NCBI GenBank assembly: GCA_964350695.1
Contig: CAYGKM010000006.1
Span: 62,001 to 126,000, forward strand
Length of the DNA: 64,000 bases
Source of the DNA: TMED27 sp964350695
GTDB taxonomy: Bacteria; Pseudomonadota; Alphaproteobacteria; Micavibrionales; Micavibrionaceae
Direction of reading: 5' to 3'
Shown: positions 35,011-43,636 of the stretch, piece after piece
How positions within the stretch are numbered: the stretch's first letter is position 1
Layout of the letters: each line of letters begins with the position of its first letter
Translations under genes and position numbers: made by a program
The notes under the pieces: model-generated
What the model was told of the DNA's origin: nothing
Database searches by the model: none
The model's input: the letters and a program-made list of their open reading frames with translations, nothing else

Positions 35011-35793
35011 ATGAAAGCACTCTATCGAACTTCCCTTATTGTTTTAAGTCTTTTATGGCCTGTTTCAAGCTTCGCCGCCGATTTTTCGGCGCTTAAGAAG
35101 ATAGACAGTGCCGAGGTGATCGAGGTGATTACCCCGCAAACTATTATGCTGCGCAATGGTCAGATTATTCATCTTGCGGGCATCCGTTTTCCTGATTATA
35201 CGCCGCAAGTCGCGGGATCCTTCGCGGTGACGGCGATAAAAATTTTGAAAGACATGCTCGGCGGGCAGAGCGTGGAAGTTTATCAAACCAAGAATAAGGA
35301 TTGGGGGCGCAGCAATCGCATGGGGCACGATTTGGCGCATCTTTACATCCCCGAAAAAGGATTATGGGTGCAAGGCGCCCTGCTCTCGCTAGGTTTAGCG
35401 CAAGTGGAAACCGCGCAGCGCAACCCCGAAATGGCGGCGCAGATGCTGGAGATTGAAAAGGCGGCGCGCGAAGAAAAGACCGGTATTTGGGAAGAGGCAA
35501 AAATCCTTAGCCCCGAAGAAACGCCCGGACATCTCAACAGCTTTCAGATTGTCGAGGGAAAGATCGAGAGCGCGGCGATTAAGAAAAACCGTTATTATCT
35601 TAATTTCGGCGGCAACTGGCGCGATGACTTCACGGTTTCGATTGCCCCCGAAAATAAAAGCGTCTTTTCCAAGCAAGGTATCAACCCGCTTGATTGGAAC
35701 GGAAAGCGTGTGCGGGTGCGCGGATGGGTGCAAAGTTATAACGGCCCGTATATTGATGTTACGCATCCCGAGGCCATTGAAATTTTGCAATGA
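35011..35793 (+). CDS. Exported thermonuclease-fold protein, catalytic residues replaced
   Basis: 260 residues with a signal peptide (to about A23). Residues 30-160 follow the staphylococcal-nuclease order: MLRNGQIIHLAGIRFPDY, then KDWGRSNRMGHDLAHLYIP, then WVQGALLSLGLAQVE and KTGIWE. Aligned to S. aureus nuclease, Arg35 is His54, Asp40 is Arg59, Glu43 is Asp62 and Arg87 is His106, so nuclease activity is doubtful. A second OB-like segment forms the C-terminus. The family occurs widely in Alphaproteobacteria. Confidence 0.7.
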   Translation: MKALYRTSLIVLSLLWPVSSFAADFSALKKIDSAEVIEVITPQTIMLRNGQIIHLAGIRFPDYTPQVAGSFAVTAIKILKDMLGGQSVEVYQTKNKDWGRSNRMGHDLAHLYIPEKGLWVQGALLSLGLAQVETAQRNPEMAAQMLEIEKAAREEKTGIWEEAKILSPEETPGHLNSFQIVEGKIESAAIKKNRYYLNFGGNWRDDFTVSIAPENKSVFSKQGINPLDWNGKRVRVRGWVQSYNGPYIDVTHPEAIEILQ

Positions 35794-35853
35794 TTGCGCT
35801 TTTTCTGCTGGCGCGTTAAAGTCTAAGTCTTAACAAATTAAGATTTTAAAGAG

Positions 35854-36843
35854 ATGCACGCGCCGCAAAGCAAAAAGCCGTATACGAAACAAATGCTGCT
35901 GGATTTATTTCCTGCGATCACCCCCTATTCCAGTGGCTTCTTGAGCGTAGATGCCACGCATAATTTATATTGGGAACAAAGCGGCAATCCTGACGGAATT
36001 CCCGTTTTGCTTCTGCATGGCGGCCCGGGCGCAGGGGCAACCCCCACGCATAGACGGTTTTTTGATCCCGATGCCTATCGCATTATCATTCTGGATCAGC
36101 GAGGGTGCGGACGCTCTCACCCGCTGGCGAGCCTTGAGAACAACACAACCCAACATCTGATCGGGGATATGGAGATGCTCCGCAAGCACCTTAACATTGA
36201 ACGCTGGCATCTTTTTGGCGGATCATGGGGCAGTACCTTGGCGCTGCTTTACGGGATACAGCATCCGAAAAGATGTCTGAGCATGATTCTTCGCGGAATA
36301 TTCTTATGTGAGCAGCCCGAAATTGATTGGTTTTTATACGGGATGAAAACGTATTTCCCCGAAGCGTGGGAGCAATTCGCGGGGCTTTTGCCCGATGAAG
36401 AGCAAGATGATTTGCTTGAGGGGTATTATAAACGCCTGACCTCGGATGATAAAAATGAACGCATTGAAGCGGCGATCCGCTGGAGCCTTTATGAGGGTGC
36501 GTGTTCATCGCTTTATCCGAATTACGAAACCATCACGACGGACGAGCAAAAGCAGCATGCGTTTTCATTGGCTCTGCTAGAGGCGCATTATTTCAAGACG
36601 CAGGTGATTGCGCCGGAAAACTCGATCCTTAAAAATATTGATGCGCTGCGGGCCATTCCCGCCACCATTGTGCAAGGGCGCTATGACAGCATTTGCCCGA
36701 TTACAACCGCCAATACCTTGCACCAACACTGGCCGGAAGCGGATTATATTGTTGTGCCCGATGCGGGGCATTCGGCGCTTGATCCGGCGTTACGTTCACG
36801 CTTGATTGAAGCGACAGAACATGCCAAAACCATTGCGACCTAA
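35854..36843 (+). CDS. pip: Proline iminopeptidase
   Basis: Releases N-terminal proline from peptides. 329 residues of the S33 alpha/beta-hydrolase family: HGGPGAGATP oxyanion loop, LDQRGCGRS, nucleophile elbow GGSWGSTLAL, the Asp in VQGRYDSICP and the His in PDAGHSALDP. Length and motifs match bacterial prolyl aminopeptidase. pgk follows after 25 bases. Confidence 0.95.
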   Translation: MHAPQSKKPYTKQMLLDLFPAITPYSSGFLSVDATHNLYWEQSGNPDGIPVLLLHGGPGAGATPTHRRFFDPDAYRIIILDQRGCGRSHPLASLENNTTQHLIGDMEMLRKHLNIERWHLFGGSWGSTLALLYGIQHPKRCLSMILRGIFLCEQPEIDWFLYGMKTYFPEAWEQFAGLLPDEEQDDLLEGYYKRLTSDDKNERIEAAIRWSLYEGACSSLYPNYETITTDEQKQHAFSLALLEAHYFKTQVIAPENSILKNIDALRAIPATIVQGRYDSICPITTANTLHQHWPEADYIVVPDAGHSALDPALRSRLIEATEHAKTIAT

Positions 36844-36868
36844 AAACCAGAGTACAGGCTTTTTCAAT

Positions 36869-38068
36869 ATGACTTTCAAAACATTGCGGGATATGGATCT
36901 TCGGGGGAAAAATGTTCTTTTGCGCGCGGATTTAAATGTGCCTGCGCGGCGCGGCAAGGTGACGGACACCACGCGGATTGACCGAATGAAACCGACGATT
37001 GATTATCTGCGCAAAGCGGGTGCGCGGGTCATGATCCTGTCCCATTTCGGGCGCCCTGAAGGGGAACAAAACCCCGAGATGTCTTTGGCGTTTTTGATGC
37101 CTACGCTTGAAAGCTGCTGGGACACCAAGGTGCGTTTCGCGCAGAGCTGCATTGGCGAAAAAGCCCGCGAAGCCGCAGATAAGCTGCGTGATGATGAAGT
37201 GCTTTTGCTCGAAAATGTCCGCTTCCATAAAGGTGAAAAGGCCAATGATCCCGCGTTTGTGAAAGAGCTTGCGGCGATTGGCGATATCTATGTGAATGAT
37301 GCGTTTTCGGCGGCGCACCGCGCCCATGCCTCGACGGAAGGTTTGGCGCATGTTCTGCCGAGCGCGGCGGGGCTTTTGATGGAGCGTGAATTGAAGGCGC
37401 TTGACGAGGCACTTGGCAATCCTGAAAAACCTGTGGCGGCTATTACGGGCGGATCGAAAATTTCATCGAAGCTGAACGTGCTGAACCACCTTATTGAAAA
37501 AGTCGATTACCTCATTTTGGGCGGTGGCATGGCCAACACATTTTTATATGCACAAGGCTCAGAACTTGGGGCGTCGCTTTGTGAAAAAGATATGGCCGAT
37601 CAAGCGCGCGCGATTTTAGAAAAAGCGAAAGACCTTAAATGCCAGATCATCTTGCCGAAAGATTGTGTTGTAACGGAAGAGCTGCATGTCGGCGCGGATT
37701 TTGAAATTGTGCCGTCTGCAAAAATTCCGCCTAAAAAAATGGCGATTGATGTCGGCCCGAAAAGCATCGAAGAAAGCGCCGCGATTTTGGAAAAATGCAA
37801 AACGCTTGTATGGAACGGCCCTTTGGGCGTGTTCGAGATCAAGCCCTTTGATCATGGTACAAATGCGCTAGCACAAAAAGCAGCCGCCCTTACCAAAAGC
37901 GGCTCATTAAAAAGCATTGCGGGCGGCGGTGATACAATATCCGCGCTCGAAAATGCGGGATGCGCGGATGATTTCAGCTATATTTCAACAGCCGGCGGTG
38001 CGTTTTTGGAATGGTTGGAAGGTAAGGCTTTGCCCGGAGTGGCGGCGCTTCATGATAACGCGCAGTAA
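36869..38068 (+). CDS. pgk: Phosphoglycerate kinase
   Basis: Interconverts 1,3-bisphosphoglycerate and 3-phosphoglycerate with ATP. 399 residues from the ATG at 36869; a frame to 36806 overlaps pip and is rejected. Signatures: LLRADLNVP, the substrate-binding SHFGRPEG, VNDAFSAAHRAHAST, GGSKISSKL and the nucleotide loop GGGDTISAL. It is not next to gap or fba here. It ends 3 bases from the convergent DUF2336 gene. Confidence 0.97.
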   Translation: MTFKTLRDMDLRGKNVLLRADLNVPARRGKVTDTTRIDRMKPTIDYLRKAGARVMILSHFGRPEGEQNPEMSLAFLMPTLESCWDTKVRFAQSCIGEKAREAADKLRDDEVLLLENVRFHKGEKANDPAFVKELAAIGDIYVNDAFSAAHRAHASTEGLAHVLPSAAGLLMERELKALDEALGNPEKPVAAITGGSKISSKLNVLNHLIEKVDYLILGGGMANTFLYAQGSELGASLCEKDMADQARAILEKAKDLKCQIILPKDCVVTEELHVGADFEIVPSAKIPPKKMAIDVGPKSIEESAAILEKCKTLVWNGPLGVFEIKPFDHGTNALAQKAAALTKSGSLKSIAGGGDTISALENAGCADDFSYISTAGGAFLEWLEGKALPGVAALHDNAQ

Positions 38069-38071
38069 AGC

Positions 38072-39211
38072 CTAGCTGTCTTTAGAAAGCTCGTCTTTCA
38101 GAGAATTTTTAACAATCCCCTTGGCAACATCTACATCAATACGCGTGAAATAGTTTATCGCTTTTGTCAGGTCTTTGAGATCGACCATGCGGCCATGGTT
38201 GCGAACACGGTTTGAAAGCAAGAACACAGATACAAAATCCTCCTTGGAAAATTCATATGCCTTACATGTCACAGCAAGCCCCTGCCCTGTGATTTGGGAC
38301 AGAACTTCAAGCACTGTTTCGCTTGTCATGCCTGTATATTCCGCAAACTGACTTACGAAAGCGGCGATTTGACCACGGCGAAGCGAGCCAAGCATCAGCT
38401 TGGTTGTCAGCAAGCCCTTTTGCTTATAACGCATAGCCGCCTTCGTCATTGCGGCTGTCGGCATGAATTCACTGGTGATTTCGCTCGCTTCTTGAAGTTC
38501 GAAAATCACTTCATCAACCGCGTCGATAATCTCGCCTTTGCTGATGCCGTATTCCGCTTTGATATAGGCTTTAAGCTCATCGCCGACAAACTGGTATAGC
38601 GCCTTTGCGATACCCGCATCGACTTCGTCGCGTTGAAGCAATGGCTGCGCAAGCGCTTCCGAGTTTTGCGCCATATCGGACAGCACAGCTAAGGCATGCG
38701 AACTTAATGAGATGTTTTCGTTTTCGATTAAGTTCAGCGCTGTTCCAAAATCATGGGTATCGGCTAAAATATTTACAAGCTGGTCGCTCATCTGCTTGCG
38801 GTTTGCAATGGCCTGCCAATACTCCGGCGTTTTTGACTTTATAATATATATAAGGTCCAGATCATCCAGAACGGGGCTGTTTTTCAACATGCATTCCGCA
38901 ACCTGAATATCATCATTGGCCATTTGCAAGACGAGGCGCAGCGGCACATTATCAATAACGGAAAGTTTTTCTGAAAGCGCCTGGCGCAGATCAAGTTTGG
39001 CTTGGCGCATAAGGCCGATCAAAACATCCGCAACAAGCTCTGCTTCTCTTGCAGATAGCTCCATTTCCAAAAGGTCGGTGACAGATTCAATGAGCGTTGC
39101 TCTTGCTTCCGGCGCCGTGTCCTTTGCCAGGCCGTCAAGCTTATGCGAATCATATAACTGCACAAGAATCGGCGTGACTTTTGATGATTGATCCAAGAAT
39201 CCTAAATCCAT
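38072..39211 (-). CDS. DUF2336 domain protein
   Basis: 379 residues, entirely helical in appearance, with HEAT-like repeats (ARATLIESVTDLLEMELSAREAELVADVL; LRQALSEKLS; PLRLVLQMANDDIQVAECMLKNSPVLDDLDLI split over the domain). This matches DUF2336, a family largely restricted to Alphaproteobacteria and often found near cell-cycle or motility genes. Function unknown. No signal peptide or membrane helix. Confidence 0.75.
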   Translation of the reverse strand: MDLGFLDQSSKVTPILVQLYDSHKLDGLAKDTAPEARATLIESVTDLLEMELSAREAELVADVLIGLMRQAKLDLRQALSEKLSVIDNVPLRLVLQMANDDIQVAECMLKNSPVLDDLDLIYIIKSKTPEYWQAIANRKQMSDQLVNILADTHDFGTALNLIENENISLSSHALAVLSDMAQNSEALAQPLLQRDEVDAGIAKALYQFVGDELKAYIKAEYGISKGEIIDAVDEVIFELQEASEITSEFMPTAAMTKAAMRYKQKGLLTTKLMLGSLRRGQIAAFVSQFAEYTGMTSETVLEVLSQITGQGLAVTCKAYEFSKEDFVSVFLLSNRVRNHGRMVDLKDLTKAINYFTRIDVDVAKGIVKNSLKDELSKDS

Positions 39212-39413
39212 GTAATTTTGTGCCCCAACACATAGTCATTTTATTTTTTTGAAACTAGTCGAAACCCGCAGTTTATTTAGTATTTTATTCAATTTTTATG
39301 CGGTTACGCAGTCTTCTTCCCTATATATATACGCCGAAAACCTTACCGTATCGTTAATAAGGTTTTAACAAAGGGTTAATTCACCAAAAAAATGCTAAAT
39401 ACGCCTGTAAATG

Positions 39414-39442
39414 TTGATTTTCGGGGTTTTAAAAACTATACT
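39414..39442 (+). promoter_or_regulatory. Promoter of the small Gln/Asn-rich gene
   Basis: TTGATT (39414-39419), a 17-base spacer and TATACT (39437-39442). It lies in a 302-base A/T-rich gap (39212-39513) in which I see nothing else but a second TATACT at 39464-39469. Confidence 0.5.
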
Positions 39443-39513
39443 CTTTATTAAGGGTTTCTGAGTTATACTAATTACTGGGTACGAACTTACATACTATTTA
39501 AAGGGATTTTGAC

Positions 39514-39801
39514 ATGGCAGGACCATTAACAGGCGTAGGCGTTGGACAACAAGTTCCGCTAAACAGCACCTCTTCCGCACAGGCACAAAATAATAATGGT
39601 CAGGTTCGTGAACGTGATGAACGTCAGCCCGAACAGAATCAAGTGCAACCGCAAAACGCGGCCGCGGCACAATCGCAGGAAAGCAATAATGCACAGGATT
39701 TTATCAAACAGCAACTTGAAGAATTTGCAGCCGGAGAGCGCAGCGAGATTTCTAACCAGAATGAACGCGAGCGTGGCTCCATTATTGATATATCCGTCTA
39801 A
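39514..39801 (+). CDS. Small Gln/Asn-rich, probably disordered protein
   Basis: 95 residues. It starts MAGPLTGVGVGQQVPL, continues with a region dominated by Gln, Asn, Arg, Glu and Ala, and ends in GSIIDISV. No signal peptide, no membrane helix, and no recognised family. An AAAGGGA ribosome site, a good promoter and a strong terminator make it a real, monocistronic gene. The hydrophobic C-terminal tail after a disordered body could be a docking peptide (inference). Confidence 0.65.
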   Translation: MAGPLTGVGVGQQVPLNSTSSAQAQNNNGQVRERDERQPEQNQVQPQNAAAAQSQESNNAQDFIKQQLEEFAAGERSEISNQNERERGSIIDISV

Positions 39802-39827
39802 ACGATTTTAAAAGAATAAGTGGGGAT

Positions 39828-39855
39828 AAGGCGCTTCGATGAGGCGCCTTTTTTT
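39828..39855 (+). terminator. Terminator after the small Gln/Asn-rich gene
   Basis: AAGGCGC (39828-39834), 9-base loop, GCGCCTT (39844-39850), then T to 39855. Confidence 0.85.
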
Positions 39856-39898
39856 ACGCGCTTAAACCATACTTTTTAACATAATATTAATTCGTCGC

Positions 39899-40948
39899 AT
39901 GCATAATGAAGCGATTATGGGCGTGATCAGCGATACGATATTATTAAGAGTGCTTTCCCAGACATTTCGTCGTGCGGCAAAAGGCACTGACAGTATTAAA
40001 AATAGATTTAGCCCTATAGATGAAGACATAATCAAAGAGGACATGTCGTCCGCGATAAGTGATGAAGTCGCTTTAGAGGCTTTTCCGGATGCCGCAAACC
40101 TTGAATTGGCACGGCTTTCTTATGCCATAGAGTTGATTATTCGGGCGCGCCCTCAAGATATGAGCGTAGAGCAGAGAATATCAGACATTGTTGAAGAGCT
40201 ACCTGACGGCGCGTTCTCCGAACTGCCTATATCTCTCAAAAGAGATCTAATGGCGATGATGGATGAAGACGCAGTCGAACGCATAGGCCTTGAGCGCACG
40301 ACTGAAATTCAGATACAGCTCGCTTCATTTCCTGCGCCGGCGTTTACAAACTTTATGCTTGATAAGAAAAATGAGGTTTATGCGCTGCGCCAAGCGCGCC
40401 TAGAGGCAGATCCAGAACTTAAAGAAAAGCTGGAAAGCTTTGGTAGTCTTGATGTTGAACAAAAAAAAGAGGTTCTGGAGTTCTTGGCCAAAACACATGC
40501 GCAAATCTTTGATATTGATCGCTATAAAATCATCATCAGAGATAAAGAATTTTTTGATAACCCTGAGTTTCAAGGGGTAGCAAACCCAAATGGAAATGTA
40601 AAAATAAAAACTGAAGCGCTTAACCAAAGCCTCGATGAAGTTATCGCTATCATGGACCATGAGATGGACCATATTGCCCAAATGGAAATGATTAAAGAGC
40701 TTCCCAACATGAACCTCGATGACCCAAGATATGATCAAACAATGATGATGGCAGCGTATTTCCAAGTTACATATTTGCGTGAAATTGAAAAAACTCCATT
40801 CAATATGGACTACTACACGAGCAGTCCGATGGAACGCCCAGCGTATTTTCTAAACGAAGAGGCTCTTCAATCGTTTTTCACAGGAGAAGAGATTGGCGTT
40901 CCTGATTTTGAGGAGCGCTTTCCTCCGAGTATTTTAACGCTAAAATAA
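39899..40948 (+). CDS. Unknown protein with an HExxH motif
   Basis: 349 residues, no recognised family. Residues 250-260 read AIMDHEMDHIA, which fits the zincin zinc-site HExxH (H254, E255, H258) within a predicted helix. Downstream E312 (SPMERPAYF) or E320 is a possible third ligand. The N-terminal half is Ile/Glu/Asp-rich and probably helical; it has no clear signal peptide, although the first 25 residues are hydrophobic-basic. A second in-frame ATG at 39917 is an alternative start. Codon use is more A/T-rich than in the housekeeping neighbours. Confidence 0.55.
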   Translation: MHNEAIMGVISDTILLRVLSQTFRRAAKGTDSIKNRFSPIDEDIIKEDMSSAISDEVALEAFPDAANLELARLSYAIELIIRARPQDMSVEQRISDIVEELPDGAFSELPISLKRDLMAMMDEDAVERIGLERTTEIQIQLASFPAPAFTNFMLDKKNEVYALRQARLEADPELKEKLESFGSLDVEQKKEVLEFLAKTHAQIFDIDRYKIIIRDKEFFDNPEFQGVANPNGNVKIKTEALNQSLDEVIAIMDHEMDHIAQMEMIKELPNMNLDDPRYDQTMMMAAYFQVTYLREIEKTPFNMDYYTSSPMERPAYFLNEEALQSFFTGEEIGVPDFEERFPPSILTLK

Positions 40949-40956
40949 TTTTTATT

Positions 40957-42375
40957 TTATTGAAACGCGACTTCGTTGAAACTGCGGAGTTTACGGGAAT
41001 GGAGCTTTTCAGGCTCCAGATCGCGGAGCATCTCCATTGCGCGCAAGCCCACCTGTAGGTGCTGGTCCACACGTTCACGATAAAAGCTGTCAGCCATGCC
41101 GGGGAGCTTTAGCTGCCCGTGTAGCGGTTTATCAGAGACGCAGAGCAGAGTGCCGTATGGCACGCGGAAACGGAAGCCGTTGGCGGCGATTGTGCCGCTT
41201 TCCATGTCCATCGCAATGGCGCGGGACTGGCTGAGGCGCTTGATCTGCCGCTCGGAGGAGCGCAGTTCCCAGTTGCGGTCATCTGTTGTGGCGACCGTCC
41301 CTGTACGCATAACTTTTTTAACGTCATACCCCTCCACGCCGCAAATCTCGCCGACAGCCTTTTCAAGCGCAACCTGAATTTCGGCAAGCGCGGGGATAGG
41401 GATGCTAGGCGGAAGGTCATCATCAAGGATATTATCTTCACGCAGATATCCATGCGCGAGCACATAATCACCAAGGCTTTGCGAGTTACGAAGCCCTGCG
41501 CAGTGACCGAGCATCAGCCACGCATGCGGACGGATGACGGCAATGTGGTCAGTGATTGTTTTGGCGTTGGATGGGCCGACGCCGATATTGACCATTGTTA
41601 TGCCGGCGGCCTTGTCACGCTTGAGGTGATAGGCAGGCATTTGCGGCAGGCGGCTGTTTCTGTCGGGCTGTACGAATTCGGTATAACCTTCTTTCCCGAC
41701 TTTTTTCTCGCCGATTTCGATGAATTCGTCGATATAGAATTGATAGTTTGTAAAAATTACATAGTTTTGGAAGTGTTCGGCGGACATGCCGCAATAATGC
41801 TTGAGGCGCTGGAGGCTTAAATCTACGCGCGGCGCGGTGAAGAGAGAGAGCGGTTCATCCTGCCCGTCCATGACGCTATAGGTGGCGTTGGCAATTTCAT
41901 CATCCATGATATCCAAATTCGGCACATCAAAGGTATCGGGGAGGTCTGTGAGCTGCTCGGCGCTGAGGTCGCCCTCAAGATGAAACCCGTCGCCCAATGC
42001 GAAATGCAGCGGGATGGGCGTGTCGCTGACGCCGATTTCGATAGAGATATCGTGGTTTTTGATGATGTTGCTAAACTGGCGCATATAATAATCCGAAAAC
42101 ATAGACGGATGCGTCAGGGTTGTGCTGTACGTGCCGGGCTTGGGCGCAAACCCATAGGAAAGGCGCGTATCTGCGCGGCGCGCAAATTTCGTGGAAATCT
42201 TGGCGTAAGGGTAAAACGCCCGTACGCGTTTTTTCGGGCCTTCGCCTTTTACGAATGTTTTGAAATGTTTCTGTAAGAACTCTACATGCGTTTCATAGAT
42301 TTTTTTAACCTGTGCGAGCGCGGCTTCAGGTGTTTTAAAAGATTTCGGAGATATGGTTTTCGGATGTTTGATCAT
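40957..42375 (-). CDS. amn: AMP nucleosidase
   Basis: Hydrolyses AMP to adenine and ribose 5-phosphate. 472 residues: an AMN N-terminal domain (RAFYPYAKI, SYGFAPKPG) and a C-terminal nucleoside-phosphorylase-like catalytic domain with NIGVGPSNAKTITDH, HCAGLRNSQSLGDYVLAHGY and the ribose-binding MDMESGTIAANGFR. Length and motifs match E. coli Amn. It precedes ftsY on the same strand in genomic order but is downstream in transcription, 44 bases after it. Confidence 0.95.
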   Translation of the reverse strand: MIKHPKTISPKSFKTPEAALAQVKKIYETHVEFLQKHFKTFVKGEGPKKRVRAFYPYAKISTKFARRADTRLSYGFAPKPGTYSTTLTHPSMFSDYYMRQFSNIIKNHDISIEIGVSDTPIPLHFALGDGFHLEGDLSAEQLTDLPDTFDVPNLDIMDDEIANATYSVMDGQDEPLSLFTAPRVDLSLQRLKHYCGMSAEHFQNYVIFTNYQFYIDEFIEIGEKKVGKEGYTEFVQPDRNSRLPQMPAYHLKRDKAAGITMVNIGVGPSNAKTITDHIAVIRPHAWLMLGHCAGLRNSQSLGDYVLAHGYLREDNILDDDLPPSIPIPALAEIQVALEKAVGEICGVEGYDVKKVMRTGTVATTDDRNWELRSSERQIKRLSQSRAIAMDMESGTIAANGFRFRVPYGTLLCVSDKPLHGQLKLPGMADSFYRERVDQHLQVGLRAMEMLRDLEPEKLHSRKLRSFNEVAFQ

Positions 42376-42419
42376 TCTTTATTATCGCCGATTTTTGATT
42401 AGGTATCAATGTTTTACAA

Positions 42420-43601
42420 CTAATCTTTAATCCCCATAAGTGAGCGCGCATATTCACGCGGGGAGAAGGCTTGCATATCTTCCACCGCCTCGCCTACGCC
42501 GATGGCGTAAACGGGGGTTTTGAACTGGTCTGCGAGGCCGACAAGTACGCCGCCCTTGGCGCTGCCGTCCAGTTTTGTAACGATGAGGCCGGAAACATTG
42601 ACCATGTCTTTGAAGGTTTGGAGCTGTGAGAAGGCGTTTTGTCCCGTGGTGGAATCCAGAACCAAAATCGTTTCATGCGGCAAGGTTTCATCTTGCTTTT
42701 GCAACACACGGATGATTTTGGCCAGTTCTTCCATGAGGCCCGTTTTATTCTGCAAACGCCCTGCTGTGTCGATAATCAGCACATCTGCCCCCTCCTCTTT
42801 GGCTTGTGCGTAGGCCTCGAAGGCGACAGCGGCGGCGTCTGCGCCGACATCTTTTTTAATAAGCTTGCATGAGGTGCGCTTCGCCCAGATTTCGAGTTGC
42901 TCTACGGCGGCGGCGCGGAAGGTATCACCCGCAGCCATCATAACCTTATATCCGTCCTTATATTTCAGCTTTTGCGCGAGCTTGCCGATTGTTGTGGTCT
43001 TCCCTGCACCGTTTACGCCGCAGACAAGGATCACGAAAGGGCCACCTGCGGGCTTTTTAACTTCGAGTGGCGCGGCGACCTGCTCAAGAATTTTGGTGAT
43101 GCTTTCGGCGAGGGCTTCTTTGATTTCATCTTCGCCGAGGTCTTTGCCGAAGCGGTCTTTCGAGAAATCTTCCACCACGGCTGCGGCGGTTTTCGGGCCT
43201 AAATCGGCTTCGATCAGTACCTCTTCAAGGCTATCGAGCATATCTTGATCGAGTTTTTTCTTGGTAACCAGATCAGTCAGGCCACTCGTGATTTTGTTGG
43301 TGGATTTTGATAGCCCTTTGCCTAGACGCGAGAGCCAGCCGCCCTCCTCGCTATGGTCGCTCAGCTCTTCTTCCTCTTTGGCGTCATCGGTTTTTGTGTG
43401 GCGCGGGACGGGAGAGGATTTTAAATCCTCAAGGATTTCGCTTTCGGTTTCGTGAAGCTCGTGGTCTGTGGCCTCATCCATTTCGGGTTCGTAATCCGTG
43501 GATGGCTCAATGGCGGGGGCGTTTGGCGGATGGATAATTTTATCCTCGCGATCCTGCTCCTCTTGCTCTTTTGCATTTTTCTTTTTTCGCCAAAACACCA
43601 T
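42420..43601 (-). CDS. ftsY: Signal recognition particle receptor FtsY
   Basis: Docks ribosome-SRP complexes at SecYEG. 393 residues: an acidic A domain (1-90, rich in Glu/Asp), then the N and G domains with G1 loop GVNGAGKT (195-202), DTFRAAAVEQL, DTAGRLQNK and TKLDGSAKGG. It lies 35 bases after mtaB; the dapF-mtaB-ftsY order is typical of Alphaproteobacteria. The partner ffh is encoded divergently 4 kb away. Confidence 0.98.
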   Translation of the reverse strand: MVFWRKKKNAKEQEEQDREDKIIHPPNAPAIEPSTDYEPEMDEATDHELHETESEILEDLKSSPVPRHTKTDDAKEEEELSDHSEEGGWLSRLGKGLSKSTNKITSGLTDLVTKKKLDQDMLDSLEEVLIEADLGPKTAAAVVEDFSKDRFGKDLGEDEIKEALAESITKILEQVAAPLEVKKPAGGPFVILVCGVNGAGKTTTIGKLAQKLKYKDGYKVMMAAGDTFRAAAVEQLEIWAKRTSCKLIKKDVGADAAAVAFEAYAQAKEEGADVLIIDTAGRLQNKTGLMEELAKIIRVLQKQDETLPHETILVLDSTTGQNAFSQLQTFKDMVNVSGLIVTKLDGSAKGGVLVGLADQFKTPVYAIGVGEAVEDMQAFSPREYARSLMGIKD

Positions 43602-43636
43602 TTAAAATCTCCTTATATGCGGTAGATTACACCTAA

